The position numbers and the translations under genes were made by a program. 64,000 nt of DNA from Rhodobacteraceae bacterium Alg238-R152 (GTDB lineage Bacteria; Pseudomonadota; Alphaproteobacteria; Rhodobacterales; Rhodobacteraceae). The stretch is from assembly GCA_900537125.1 (NCBI GenBank), contig UNRJ01000003.1, positions 1 to 64,000 on the forward strand, in the 5' to 3' direction. A model generated the notes under the pieces. The model was given only the letters and a program-made list of their open reading frames with translations. It searched no databases and was not told the DNA's origin. Below are positions 9,340-18,946 of the stretch, piece after piece (the first letter of the stretch is position 1; the number at the start of each line of letters is the position of its first letter).

Positions 9340-11475
9340 TTAGTCTTCTTTTTTCTCAGCAACGATCTCTTCGCCGGTTTCCTGATCCACAATCTTCATG
9401 GACAGGCGTACCTTGCCGCGGTCGTCAAAGCCAAGCAGTTTGACTTTCACTTCCTGGCCTTCTTTCAGAACGTCAGATGGGTGGTTCAGGCGGCGGTTCT
9501 CGATTTGAGACACGTGCACCAGACCGTCGCGCTTACCGAAGAAGTTCACAAATGCGCCGAAGTCGACGATTTTCACAACTTTACCGGTGTAGACTGCGCC
9601 TTCTTCAGGCTCTGCCACGATCGAGTGGATCATGTCGTAAGCCTTCTTGATGGCTTCGCCGTTTGGCGAGGCAATCTTGATCACACCTTCGTCGTTGATG
9701 TCGACTTTGGCGCCGGACACTTCAACGATTTCACGGATGACCTTACCACCGGAGCCGATCACTTCACGGATCTTGTCGGTTGGGATGTTCATGGTCTCGA
9801 TGCGAGGCGCGTGTACGGAGAATTCCGCAGCGCCTGTGATCGATTTGTTCATCTCACCAAGGATGTGCATGCGGCCGTCTTTGGCTTGAGCCAAAGCTTT
9901 TTCCATGATTTCCGGTGTGATGCCCGCAACCTTGATGTCCATCTGCAGCGAGGTGATGCCGTTTTCGGTACCCGCCACTTTGAAGTCCATGTCGCCGAGG
10001 TGGTCTTCGTCACCCAGGATGTCAGACAGGATCGCGTAGGAGCCGTCGTCTTCGAGGATCAGGCCCATGGCCACACCCGCAACTGCGGATTTCAAAGGCA
10101 CACCTGCGTCCATCATGGACAGGGAGCCACCACAAACGGACGCCATGGAGGACGAGCCGTTGGATTCGGTGATCTCGGATACGATGCGCACGGTGTATGG
10201 GAAATCGGTCGCAGCTGGCAGAACGGCCTGAAGGGCGCGCCATGCAAGTTTACCGTGACCAATTTCGCGACGGCCTGGAGGGCCCACGCGACCAGCTTCA
10301 CCCACAGAGTAGGGAGGGAAGTTGTAGTGCAGCAGGAAGTTGGATTTGAAGTTGCCGTGCAGCGCGTCGATAAATTGCTCATCATCGCCGGTGCCCAGAG
10401 TGGTCACAACCAGACCCTGTGTTTCACCACGGGTGAACAGGGCGGAACCGTGGGTCCGTGGCAGCAGGCCGGTTTGGCACACGATGTCACGGATCTCGTC
10501 AGTCTTACGACCGTCGATACGGGTGCCGGTTCTGACAACGTCACCGCGCAGGATGCCGCCTTCGAGCTTCTTCAGAGCAGAACCGAGGTTTGCATCTTCA
10601 AGCTGCTCTTCTGTCAGTGCGGCTTTGATTGCGTCACGGGCCGCGGCAACAGCGGCGGTGCGCTCTTGCTTGTCGGTGATTGCGAAGGCTGCGCGCATCT
10701 GCTCTTCTCCAGCCGCTTTCACAGCTTCGTAGAGGTCAGCGTAGTCAGGTGCCTGGAAGTCAAACGGCTCTTTTGCGGCGTCTTCGGCCAGATCAACAAT
10801 CAGGTCGATCACAGGCTGGATGGCGTCGTGCGCAAACTTCACCGCACCCAGCATCTCTGCTTCGGACAGTTCGTATGCCTCAGATTCAACCATCATCACG
10901 GCGTCTTTGGTGCCGGCAACAACCAGGTCGAGGCGCTGATCAGGATTCTGACGCAGGTCCTGCATGTCGTCTACGGTTGGGTTCAGGATGTACTCGCCAT
11001 CTTCAAAGCCAACACGTGCAGCGGCCACTGGGCCCATGAAGGGCGCGCCAGAGATGGTCAGAGCCGCAGAGGCGGCGATCATCGCAACCATGTCCGGGTC
11101 GTTGACCAGATCGTGGGACAGCACGGTGCACATCACCAGAACTTCGTTTTTGAAGCCAGGGACAAACAGCGGGCGGATCGGACGGTCGATCAGACGCGCA
11201 GTCAGTGTTTCTTTTTCTGTTGGGCGCGCTTCGCGCTTAAAGAAGCCACCCGGTACTTTACCGGCGGCGTAGTATTTCTCTTGGTAGTGCACAGTCAGAG
11301 GGAAAAAGTCCTGACCGGGCTTTGGTGCCTTTGCAAAGGTCACCGCGGCCATCACGGAGGTTTCGCCCAGAGTGGCGATCACACAACCGTCGGCCTGACG
11401 GGCTACTTTGCCCGTTTCCAGTGTGAGCGTTTCTTCGCCCCACTGCATGGATTTTGTTGTTACATCGAACATCAT
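9340..11475 (-). CDS. pnp: Polyribonucleotide nucleotidyltransferase (PNPase)
   Basis: 711 residues, the normal length. It is a phosphorolytic 3'-5' exoribonuclease and degradosome component that releases nucleoside diphosphates. Domains in order: RNase PH-like 1 (about 10-145), helical linker domain (150-235), catalytic RNase PH-like 2 (about 320-480, with FTRGETQ and [12 protein letters not shown]), KH (about 555-610, with IGSGGK) and S1 (about 620-690, with DFGAFV and DGLVHVSQI). The start is one of two adjacent ATGs; AGGAT lies just upstream. In most relatives pnp directly follows rpsO. Here five genes separate them, so it probably has its own promoter. Confidence 0.98.
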   Translation of the reverse strand: MMFDVTTKSMQWGEETLTLETGKVARQADGCVIATLGETSVMAAVTFAKAPKPGQDFFPLTVHYQEKYYAAGKVPGGFFKREARPTEKETLTARLIDRPIRPLFVPGFKNEVLVMCTVLSHDLVNDPDMVAMIAASAALTISGAPFMGPVAAARVGFEDGEYILNPTVDDMQDLRQNPDQRLDLVVAGTKDAVMMVESEAYELSEAEMLGAVKFAHDAIQPVIDLIVDLAEDAAKEPFDFQAPDYADLYEAVKAAGEEQMRAAFAITDKQERTAAVAAARDAIKAALTEEQLEDANLGSALKKLEGGILRGDVVRTGTRIDGRKTDEIRDIVCQTGLLPRTHGSALFTRGETQGLVVTTLGTGDDEQFIDALHGNFKSNFLLHYNFPPYSVGEAGRVGPPGRREIGHGKLAWRALQAVLPAATDFPYTVRIVSEITESNGSSSMASVCGGSLSMMDAGVPLKSAVAGVAMGLILEDDGSYAILSDILGDEDHLGDMDFKVAGTENGITSLQMDIKVAGITPEIMEKALAQAKDGRMHILGEMNKSITGAAEFSVHAPRIETMNIPTDKIREVIGSGGKVIREIVEVSGAKVDINDEGVIKIASPNGEAIKKAYDMIHSIVAEPEEGAVYTGKVVKIVDFGAFVNFFGKRDGLVHVSQIENRRLNHPSDVLKEGQEVKVKLLGFDDRGKVRLSMKIVDQETGEEIVAEKKED

Positions 11476-11843
11476 CGTATCCTAGCTGGGAGATCGACCG
11501 GGCGTATCCCAGGTCTCCCGTTTGAAAATAGCGGCCCCATTGCCGCCGACCTCTTCTATCTTTCTTTGATGTGCCGAGGTCAGGCACAACGTCTCAGATG
11601 GTCGGCCCATATCGGAAAACAAGGGGTTTGGAAACCAAATTCTCTGTCGGTGGCTCCCCGTATGGGGGGCACAGGAGGCGCAGTGATTTCAGCGTCGTCA
11701 CATAGGCAACACATTGTTTACGGCACAAAAGTGGCATTTTAGGCAAATCTGGGCGATAGTGTGGCTGACAGAATCGCGGCTAGGGGGCTTGCTGCGGTTC
11801 AAGTGTAACGCGCAAGTTGTGCGCCAAGTGTGAGATATGTGCC
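11476..11843. other. Intergenic region between pnp and the SGNH lipoprotein gene
   Basis: 368 bases that must hold divergent promoters for pnp (-) and the lipoprotein gene (+). A GC hairpin (GTGGCTCCCC / GGGGGGCAC, 11650-11672) would lie in a long pnp leader. PNPase leaders are folded and processed in other bacteria, but nothing here proves that role. No gene or RNA was recognised. Confidence 0.4.
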
Positions 11844-12623
11844 ATGAGAGCCCCGTTTACCCTGATCTTGACTCTATGTATGGCGGCGACGTTTTTTGTC
11901 GCGGGATGTGCTGAGACCACCAGTCTTAAAAACTCAGTGGGTGCTGAGACGGTGGCGCCTGAGGATGTTGTGACCAAAAACGTTGTTGCGGAGTCGGAAC
12001 CTCAGGGTCCCCGCATTTTGGCGATGGGCGACAGTATGATGGCCTGGCATACGTTTACGGGGCAGTCGATCCCGCACACGATTGAAACGGTCTTGGGCGA
12101 ACCGGTGTATAACACGGCGATCAGTGGCGCGAAGATTACCTATAAGTTGCCAATTTCCGGCGCGATGGGCATGCGGATCGAAAACCAATACCGCAAAGGT
12201 GATTGGGATTGGGTTGTGCTAAACGGCGGCGGCAACGACCTGTGGCTGGGCTGCGGCTGTGGCAAATGTGCGGGTAAACTGAACAAGATGATTTCCGAGG
12301 ACGGCAAGCGCGGGGTGATCCCGATGATGGTGCAGAAGTACCGCCATGCAGGTGCGCAGGTGGCGTGGGTGGGATATTTGCGCAGCCCGGGGGCGTGGTC
12401 CCCAGTGGAAGGCTGTCGCGATACCGGCAATGAGCTGGAGCAGCGCATCAACAAGCTGGCGGCGATTGACCCGGGTGTGCACTACGTGTCGTTGGCGGAT
12501 TTGGTGCCCGATGGAGATCGCAGCTTTCACACGTTTGATATGATTCACCCGTCGATCAAAGGCAGCCGGGAAATCGGCAAGCGGGTGGCCTCGGTGATCG
12601 CAGCACACGACGCGGCGCGATAA
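11844..12623 (+). CDS. SGNH/GDSL-family hydrolase, lipoprotein
   Basis: 259 residues. ATG 11844 is chosen over an upstream alternative start at 11817 because it begins the signal peptide MRAPFTLILTLCMAATFFVAG, with lipobox Cys22 (FVAGC). SGNH blocks: block I ILAMGDSMMAWH (Ser nucleophile in GDS), block III LNGGGNDLW (Gly/Asn oxyanion hole), block V FDMIHPSIKG (Asp-x-x-His). It is therefore a membrane-anchored periplasmic esterase or acetyl hydrolase of unknown substrate. A cluster of Cys (GCGCGKC, about residue 137) near the GND block is unusual and could form disulfides. Followed by a terminator; it appears monocistronic. Confidence 0.85.
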   Translation: MRAPFTLILTLCMAATFFVAGCAETTSLKNSVGAETVAPEDVVTKNVVAESEPQGPRILAMGDSMMAWHTFTGQSIPHTIETVLGEPVYNTAISGAKITYKLPISGAMGMRIENQYRKGDWDWVVLNGGGNDLWLGCGCGKCAGKLNKMISEDGKRGVIPMMVQKYRHAGAQVAWVGYLRSPGAWSPVEGCRDTGNELEQRINKLAAIDPGVHYVSLADLVPDGDRSFHTFDMIHPSIKGSREIGKRVASVIAAHDAAR

Positions 12624-12644
12624 GAATAACAGAAGTTCAAAGTG

Positions 12645-12675
12645 TTAGCCCCATCGCGCAGCGGTGGGGTTTTGT
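12645..12675 (+). terminator. Rho-independent terminator of the SGNH hydrolase gene
   Basis: CCCCATCGC (12649-12657), loop GCA, GCGGTGGGG (12661-12669), then TTTT. A compact GC stem with a T-run, 25 bases after the stop codon. Confidence 0.85.
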
Positions 12676-12870
12676 CGTTTATGGCGCGGCAAAAAAGGCA
12701 GTTGCGAATTCTGACAAAATTTGTCAGATAATAACCGCCCAGCCAGACATCCTCCAGATCAGCACGGGTATTTCAGACATGGCACGTGATTGGATTGCGT
12801 GATGAGGCCTCTGACAAGGTGAGAACGCGTGGCGATGCGCGGTGCTGGGCCTCCAGACGGAGAATGAGAC

Positions 12871-13377
12871 ATGAGTATCCAAACCAAACGAACCCCGCAC
12901 CGTTGCAACGAGGTGTTGGAAACAATTGGCTGTGACGACTTTGAGATAGGGTTACTGCCGGTATTGCGACATCTTTGTGTCACCGTGCAGAGTGCTGACC
13001 CCAAAAGCTGGAGCCGCGCGTTTGACATTGCCGTGGAGTGCTACGGTGAGGCCATTGGACTGCCGGCAGCGCATGGGTTGCACAAAATGGTGCTGAGTGC
13101 CTTTGCCTGTCGCGACGGAGGACTGGAGGTGAAAGACCCACTGGACATGGTCGCGCGCAAAGACATCACGGATGATGAGGTGCAGATGTTGTCGATGGTG
13201 CATCATATGCGGCGGGATAATTCGGCGGCGGCGCGCTCAGCTGTTGCGTTTGTGACCCGTGGGCGCATGGATCCGGTGCTGATCCGCGCGGGGCTTACAT
13301 TTGCCAACCGGTTTCCAGCGGGCGTGGGGCGCCATGCGCGCAAAGTGGTGCGGCCCAAGTTGTCGGTTGTGGCTTGA
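12871..13377 (+). CDS. Conserved hypothetical protein (no domain recognised)
   Basis: 168 residues, ATG 12871, preceded by ACGGAGAATGAGAC. It is soluble with no signal peptide or membrane segment and mainly helical by composition (PVLRHLCVTVQSADPKSWSRAF, DDEVQMLSMVHHMRRDNSAAARS). Two Cys sit near the N-terminus (RCNEVLETIGCDD). I do not recognise the family; it resembles small cytoplasmic proteins restricted to Rhodobacterales. It lies alone between terminator-bounded neighbours. Codon use and composition match the surroundings, and the ORF is long and has a plausible ribosome binding site, so it is likely real. Confidence 0.7.
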   Translation: MSIQTKRTPHRCNEVLETIGCDDFEIGLLPVLRHLCVTVQSADPKSWSRAFDIAVECYGEAIGLPAAHGLHKMVLSAFACRDGGLEVKDPLDMVARKDITDDEVQMLSMVHHMRRDNSAAARSAVAFVTRGRMDPVLIRAGLTFANRFPAGVGRHARKVVRPKLSVVA

Positions 13378-13454
13378 CCCGTTTCTTGCGCTTTGGGCTG
13401 AGGTCGCGTTCTAGGCGCAGGATTCGGGTCGCTTCACAATCGGCCACTTCGCTA

Positions 13455-13486
13455 GGTCTTCTCTTGTTCCAAAACAGGAGAAGACC
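13455..13486 (+). promoter_or_regulatory. Perfect 14-bp hairpin burying the Shine-Dalgarno of the SDR gene
   Basis: The arms GGTCTTCTCTTGTT (13455-13468) and AACAGGAGAAGACC (13473-13486) pair over 14 positions (one G-U) around the loop CCAA. The right arm contains the AGGAG ribosome binding site, and the ATG follows two bases later at 13489. In RNA the fold would hide the SD. As DNA it is also a near-perfect palindrome and could be an operator. Function is inferred. Confidence 0.7.
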
Positions 13487-13488
13487 AA

Positions 13489-14244
13489 ATGGAATTTGCA
13501 AATAAGACATTTATCGTGACCGGCGCGAGCAGTGGCATTGGCGCAGCTGCGGCGCTTCTTATGGCCTCACGTGGGGCGAATGTTGTCCTGGGGGCCCGTC
13601 GCGAAACGGAGCTTGCGCAGATTGTGGGGCAGATCGAGCAAAGCAATGGGCGTGCGGTTTGGCAGAAATCTGATGTGACCAACAAAGACGATATGACCGC
13701 GCTTGTTGCGTTGGCTGAATCCGAGTTTGGTGGACTGGACGGCGCGTTCAACAATGCCGGGCTGGTTGGAGAGATGGGACCTTGCGAAGAGCACACCGGT
13801 GAGAACTGGGACGCGGTGATTGCCACCAACTTGACCAGTGCGTTTCTCTGTGCGCAAACACAAATTCCCGCGATGAAACGCCGTGGTGGCGGGGCGATGG
13901 TCATGACGTCGTCGTTTGTTGGGGTGAGCAACGGCGGGATGGCTGGCATGTCACCGTATGCGGCTGCCAAGGCAGGAGTGGTTGGACTGGTTCAGAACCT
14001 GGCTGTGGAACTGGCAGGGGAAGCCATTCGGGTCAATGCTGTGCTGCCTGGCGGCACAGATACAGCCATGGCGCCCCAGGATGACGAGACCCGAGACTTT
14101 ATTGCCGGGTTACATCCGATGGGGCGTATTGCAGACCCCAAAGAGGTTGCTGAAATGGCCGCATTTCTGTTGTCAGATCGCGCCAGCTTTGTAACTGGGC
14201 AGGCGCATTCCGTTGACGGGGGCGTCGCAGCACGTTTCGTTTAA
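13489..14244 (+). CDS. Short-chain dehydrogenase/reductase (SDR)
   Basis: 251 residues, classical SDR length. NAD(P)-binding motif TGASSGIG at residues 11-18 and NNAG in AFNNAGLVG. Catalytic Ser lies in MTSSFVG, and Tyr/Lys in SPYAAAKAG (YxxxK). The C-terminal half has the usual LPGGTDTAM and VTGQAHSVDGG. It is a cytoplasmic oxidoreductase; the substrate is not predictable. Arg after the first strand (LGARRETEL) suggests NADP preference. The SD lies inside a hairpin (13455-13486), which is unusual and suggests translational control. Convergent with the fatty acid hydroxylase gene, which has a similar leader. Confidence 0.93.
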   Translation: MEFANKTFIVTGASSGIGAAAALLMASRGANVVLGARRETELAQIVGQIEQSNGRAVWQKSDVTNKDDMTALVALAESEFGGLDGAFNNAGLVGEMGPCEEHTGENWDAVIATNLTSAFLCAQTQIPAMKRRGGGAMVMTSSFVGVSNGGMAGMSPYAAAKAGVVGLVQNLAVELAGEAIRVNAVLPGGTDTAMAPQDDETRDFIAGLHPMGRIADPKEVAEMAAFLLSDRASFVTGQAHSVDGGVAARFV

Positions 14245-14252
14245 AAATCCAA

Positions 14253-14278
14253 GGATTGCCCGTTTGACCGGGCAGTCC
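14253..14278. terminator. Shared hairpin between convergent SDR and hydroxylase genes
   Basis: GGATTGCCCG (14253-14262) pairs with CGGGCAGTCC (14269-14278) around a short loop. On the minus strand it is followed by TTGGATTTTT. It lies between two convergent stops and can serve both genes, better for the minus one. Confidence 0.65.
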
Positions 14279-15013
14279 TCATAACGCTTCTTTGGCGCGT
14301 GCGGTTTTGGCACCCGGTTTTTCGGTGATGCCAAATGCCTTACGTGCTGTCACAAGACGCAGGTCCTCAGGGTCCATACCCATCGACAACATGGTCTTGC
14401 GGTCAAAGCGCTCTTTGGCGGTGGCTTTGTCATGTGCGGTGCCAAACAGGCGGTCAATCCAGTCAAAGCCAAAGCTGACCTGAAAGGTGGCGTGGTGGTC
14501 TTGGAAGTGATGCGCCAGATGTTTGCGGGTGATGTATTGGCCAAGCCGGCCCTTGGGCACATTCAGGTGCGCAAGGGTGTGGCAGTATTCATAGAAGGCA
14601 AAGGCGGAGACCGAGCCAACAAATAGCCCGATATAAGACAGGGTCAAAGCTGGGATCAAACCGAGGAATGGCCACAAAATTGCAGTGTGGATTGCAATAG
14701 AAAGCAGACCGAAGCGCACCGGATACCAGTGATCGTCACCGGTGAAGAACTCCGGGTCGGTGGGGTATTCATGATGGCCGATGTGGGTGCGGTAGAGCTC
14801 GTTGAACGTGCCTTGGTCTTTGGGCGGTTCGCGGTGCATCAAGAAACGATGCATGCCGTATTCAACAAAGAGCTGCGCGATGTAGCCATAGATCAGCGCA
14901 ACGGGAATCCACCAGGACAGGTTTTGGAAAATCAGGAAGACACCCAACAGCCAGAACGGAAACAGGCGGTGTAAGCTGCCCATACGGATCAAGACGGATA
15001 GTGTTTCTTTCAT
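14279..15013 (-). CDS. Fatty acid hydroxylase superfamily membrane protein
   Basis: 244 residues with several membrane segments (about 16-50, 95-150). The histidine clusters HRFLMH, HIGHHEYP, EYCHTLAH and HLAHHFQDHH form the di-iron ligand set of the fatty acid hydroxylase/sterol desaturase superfamily. It inserts a hydroxyl or double bond into a lipid or carotenoid at the inner membrane using O2; the exact substrate is unknown. HHEYPTDPEFF and HLAHHF fit fatty-acid 2-hydroxylase-like members. The SD lies in a 9-bp hairpin (15017-15040), and a palindrome (15061-15074) sits further upstream, so expression may be controlled at two levels. The last codon abuts the shared terminator. Confidence 0.85.
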   Translation of the reverse strand: MKETLSVLIRMGSLHRLFPFWLLGVFLIFQNLSWWIPVALIYGYIAQLFVEYGMHRFLMHREPPKDQGTFNELYRTHIGHHEYPTDPEFFTGDDHWYPVRFGLLSIAIHTAILWPFLGLIPALTLSYIGLFVGSVSAFAFYEYCHTLAHLNVPKGRLGQYITRKHLAHHFQDHHATFQVSFGFDWIDRLFGTAHDKATAKERFDRKTMLSMGMDPEDLRLVTARKAFGITEKPGAKTARAKEAL

Positions 15014-15016
15014 GGT

Positions 15017-15040
15017 GACCTCCCCTGTCGTGGGGAAGTC
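15017..15040 (-). promoter_or_regulatory. Hairpin burying the Shine-Dalgarno of the hydroxylase gene
   Basis: On the minus strand GACTTCCCC (15040-15032) pairs with GGGGAGGTC (15025-15017), nine pairs with one G-U, around the loop ACGACA. GGGGAGG is the ribosome binding site and ATG follows at 15013. It is the same arrangement as upstream of the SDR gene, with different sequence. Confidence 0.6.
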
Positions 15041-15060
15041 TGCGCCCGAAATGTGGAGCG

Positions 15061-15074
15061 AGTCAAATTTGACT
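15061..15074 (-). promoter_or_regulatory. Perfect 14-base palindrome upstream of the hydroxylase gene
   Basis: AGTCAAATTTGACT is fully self-complementary and lies 48 bases upstream of the hydroxylase ATG. On the minus strand TTGACT could also act as a -35 element. Possible dimeric regulator site; the regulator is unknown. Confidence 0.45.
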
Positions 15075-15082
15075 TGGCGTCA

Positions 15083-15118
15083 AGAAAAGAGCCCCGCGCC
15101 TCCAAGAAAGCGCGGGGC
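15083..15118 (-). terminator. Rho-independent terminator of the COG0523 GTPase gene
   Basis: GCCCCGCGC (15091-15099) and GCGCGGGGC (15110-15118) form a 9-bp GC stem. On the minus strand it is followed by TCTTTTCTTG. It lies 12 bases beyond the GTPase stop. Confidence 0.85.
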
Positions 15119-15129
15119 AGCTGGCGCGC

Positions 15130-16347
<1,218 letters not shown>

Positions 16348-16361
16348 GGCTGGCTCCAATA

Positions 16362-16373
16362 ATGTTATAACAT
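16362..16373 (-). promoter_or_regulatory. Probable Zur box
   Basis: ATGTTATAACAT is a perfect 12-base palindrome, extended by AAC to one side, matching the known alphaproteobacterial Zur consensus (TGTTATnnnATAACA type). It sits immediately upstream of the COG0523 GTPase start, where a repressor would block transcription when zinc is plentiful. Confidence 0.75.
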
Positions 16374-16427
16374 AACAACCATACAAAGGCGCAAACTGCA
16401 AGTGGCGGACTGGGGAGGGCATAAAGA

Positions 16428-16457
16428 AAAACCGCGCCTCGGTGGAGACGCGGTTTC
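16428..16457 (-). terminator. Rho-independent terminator of rpsO
   Basis: AACCGCG (16430-16437 region) and CGCGGTT (16449-16455) form the stem. On the minus strand the stem is followed by TTTTTCTTTAT. It lies just past the rpsO stop. Confidence 0.85.
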
Positions 16458-16479
16458 GAAATCAAACTGTGGCGGCGTC

Positions 16480-16749
16480 TTAGCGACGGATGCCCAGACG
16501 CTTGATCAGGTCCTGATAGCGTGCTTCGTCTTTGCCTTTGGTGTAGTCCAGCAGCTTACGACGCAGAGCAACCATTTTCAGAAGGCCACGACGACCGTGG
16601 TTGTCCTTCTTGTGGGTTTTGAAGTGCTCGGTCAGGGTGTTGATGCGGGATGTCAGGATCGCAACCTGGACTTCCGGAGAACCGGTGTCACCTTCTTTGG
16701 TTGCAAATTCTTTCATCAGGCGGTTTTTTTCTTCAACAGTGATCGACAT
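16480..16749 (-). CDS. rpsO: 30S ribosomal protein S15
   Basis: 89 residues, the exact S15 length. Conserved segments are [34 protein letters not shown] and the 16S rRNA-binding [13 protein letters not shown] region (here [11 protein letters not shown]), ending [12 protein letters not shown] 16749 is preceded by AGGAGACCCCG. It binds 16S rRNA early in 30S assembly. It usually sits directly upstream of pnp; here pnp is 5 kb further on, beyond other genes and behind this gene's own terminator. Confidence 0.98.
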   Translation of the reverse strand: MSITVEEKNRLMKEFATKEGDTGSPEVQVAILTSRINTLTEHFKTHKKDNHGRRGLLKMVALRRKLLDYTKGKDEARYQDLIKRLGIRR

Positions 16750-16908
16750 CGGGGTCTCCTATTTAAAAGGGTTTCGGGCGCAAGCCGGGATGTCGTCCAG
16801 CAAGGTCCATAGAGATACTCCCAAGAGAATCCCTTGGAAGATGGGCGTATGTAGTCGGAAACGGCCCAAAAGAAAAGAGCCAAGGCGTTAACGCGCTATT
16901 TGGTGCGC

Positions 16909-17418
16909 TCAGAGTGGCCAAATTTCAGGCTGCGTGGCGTAAGAGATGTAAAGCGGATGGCGGGGATGGCCGGCCTTGGTTAGGCCAAGGCATTTGATGG
17001 TTTGGCCCGTGGTCTTCAGAACGTCGCGCATTTCAAAGCCGCGCATCAAATGATCGCCATGGGCGCCCCAGGCGGCGAGGATGTCATCCGCCCAGAGGCA
17101 GCTTTCCGCAACAACCGCGTCGTTGTCTGGTCCGGCAGGGGCCTTGTGTTGGCGCATTTTCTTGGGGTCGGTTTCGCGCAGGGCAAAGATGTTTACCGCA
17201 CGAAAGCCGCCATAACCCAGTGCGCGGGCGCGACGTTCGCAGCGTTCAATTGTGGGGTCGTTTTGGCGTTCGGTGGCTTTGGACGGGTTCAACATGATGA
17301 ACAGCACTTTGGCAGCATCGTTGTTCCACACACGGGTCAGCGCATAGCGATAGGTTTCACAATCGGAGTAGATTGCAGAGCTGGTGGCGTCATCTTTTTG
17401 GAAGCGGCGTTCGATCAT
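16909..17418 (-). CDS. DUF1643 family protein
   Basis: 169 residues, about the full length of DUF1643. Typical elements: YRYALTRVWN near residue 25, LFIMLNPSKATERQNDPTIERC (about 39-60), GYGGFRAVNIFALRETDP, and an AAWGAHG segment with a C-terminal LTKAGHPRHPLY. It is cytoplasmic with no known reaction. DUF1643 genes are widespread in proteobacteria and often isolated. It lies alone between rpsO and the RTX gene, on the minus strand. No convincing terminator follows. Confidence 0.88.
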   Translation of the reverse strand: MIERRFQKDDATSSAIYSDCETYRYALTRVWNNDAAKVLFIMLNPSKATERQNDPTIERCERRARALGYGGFRAVNIFALRETDPKKMRQHKAPAGPDNDAVVAESCLWADDILAAWGAHGDHLMRGFEMRDVLKTTGQTIKCLGLTKAGHPRHPLYISYATQPEIWPL

Positions 17419-17542
17419 TCTGTCTACTTAGGATTAACCAACGCAGAGTCAAATGTTTGATTTTGAAGCCTCTCTTACTTATCCCTGAGACTTGGGATTG
17501 CAGCCGTCTGGGGTTTATTCGGCTGATTGGTGAGGTGGTGAG

Positions 17543-18946
17543 ATGCCGTTTCTATTCTTTTTAGGCCTGCTTGCGGCAGGCGCAGCTGTTGGCACGATGG
17601 TTGGTGTGACTGATGACACCGAGGCTGAGGGCGACAGCACAACGTCTGACGACGAACGTGATGACAGCGCGGATGCGCAGGGTGAACAGCCGTCATCCGA
17701 GGAGGACCCAGAGGGTGAGGAGGAGCCGGTTGGCGACCCGATCTCGCAGTTCGTGTTTGGTGACGTAGATGTTGATGATCGCCTGTACGGCGCTGAGGGC
17801 GATGACACGATTGTCGGCAACGCCTGGGATGACGACTTCCTAGAGGGCGGCGAGGACGACGACGACCTCTTTGTCTCAGCCGGCAATCTGGCCAACGGCG
17901 GCGCCGGGGCTGACACGTTTTTCCTGGAAGCCGACAATGACGTTGTGGGCCGCATAGAGGATTTTGACGCCTCAGAAGACATGCTTGTGTTGCGCAATTA
18001 CGAGAACCCTGTGGATGGCTCCTCTGGCAACTTTGTCCTCACGCAAGAGGACAATGGGCTGGCGTTGCGGGATGCGGACACCGGAGATGTGCGGATTGAC
18101 TTACCGGGGGCGTCTCTGGCGGATGGCGAAAGCCTGTCGGTGGTGTTCCAGCACACCGATGGCGATGCGCATGACAGCGAAGTCCAGGCCGAATGGACGC
18201 ACGACTATACCATTCAGGACAAACCCTATGTGGCAGACGCGCTGCGTGGCGGAGGTGGTGATGACACGTTGATTGGCGATGACAGAGATGACCGCATCTT
18301 TGGCGAGGCTGGTGCGGATGATCTTCAAGGTGGCGCTGGTGATGATCACATTTATAGTGGCAGCGGCAGCGTGTTTTATGGTGCCGAATGGAACCATGAG
18401 CCGGGCCATCTGAACCGCCTTGGCGCAGGGGACACCCTGTCAGGTGGCGCAGGCGAGGACGTTTTGTGGCTTGGGTCGGGCAATGTTGCGAGCGGCGGCG
18501 CGGATGCGGATACGTTTGAGGCCTTTGCGGGCGCGTATGATACTGTGACCGAGATCACCGATTTTGCGCCGGGCGAGGATAAGCTGGTCATTAGCTTTGG
18601 TTTGGATGGCCCGTTTGGTGCGGGCTTCCAGAACGCGGATAATGAGTATTTCACCGTGTCAGAGGCGGCAAATGGATTTGACAGCAGCTATGACGCAGAT
18701 GCGGATGAGACCACGCTGACATTGGGTGGGCATCCATTGTTGGTCCTAAATGGTGATCAGACCGGGGCAACCGTGGCGTTCAGCAATCAGGATGCGGCCG
18801 AAAATTATGACCTGCCGGAAGTCTGGCTGGATACCAATGGCGATCCGATCACGGCTGAGCAAGGCCAAGCCGCTGACATTTTGTTCAGCGGCATGACCCC
18901 ACAGGACATGTATGACGCCAATGGCAATGGCGGCATGGTCGCCTGA
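17543..18946 (+). CDS. RTX (hemolysin-type) calcium-binding repeat protein
   Basis: 467 residues, strongly acidic (many Asp/Glu, e.g. the first 65 residues after the start). It begins with a short hydrophobic segment (MPFLFFLGLLAAGAAVGTMV). Glycine/aspartate nonapeptide-type repeats occur in two blocks: about 75-125 (GDDTIVGN, FLEGGEDDDDLF) and about 232-310 (GGDDTLIGDDRDDRIFGEAG, LQGGAGDDHIYSG, LSGGAGEDVLW), which fold as calcium-bound parallel beta rolls. Such proteins are usually exported by type I secretion, but no transporter is nearby. Its stop codon abuts that of truB with no gap (TGA|TCA). Confidence 0.85.
   Translation: MPFLFFLGLLAAGAAVGTMVGVTDDTEAEGDSTTSDDERDDSADAQGEQPSSEEDPEGEEEPVGDPISQFVFGDVDVDDRLYGAEGDDTIVGNAWDDDFLEGGEDDDDLFVSAGNLANGGAGADTFFLEADNDVVGRIEDFDASEDMLVLRNYENPVDGSSGNFVLTQEDNGLALRDADTGDVRIDLPGASLADGESLSVVFQHTDGDAHDSEVQAEWTHDYTIQDKPYVADALRGGGGDDTLIGDDRDDRIFGEAGADDLQGGAGDDHIYSGSGSVFYGAEWNHEPGHLNRLGAGDTLSGGAGEDVLWLGSGNVASGGADADTFEAFAGAYDTVTEITDFAPGEDKLVISFGLDGPFGAGFQNADNEYFTVSEAANGFDSSYDADADETTLTLGGHPLLVLNGDQTGATVAFSNQDAAENYDLPEVWLDTNGDPITAEQGQAADILFSGMTPQDMYDANGNGGMVA

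Noticed and set aside
9481-11742. A 753-codon open frame on + opposite pnp
   Set aside because: It is antisense to a complete PNPase gene and its translation (rich in His, Gln, Val, Cys) has no recognisable motifs. High-GC codon bias creates such shadows.
16348-16422. Longer start for the COG0523 GTPase
   Set aside because: It would translate through the Zur-like palindrome and adds residues with no family match.
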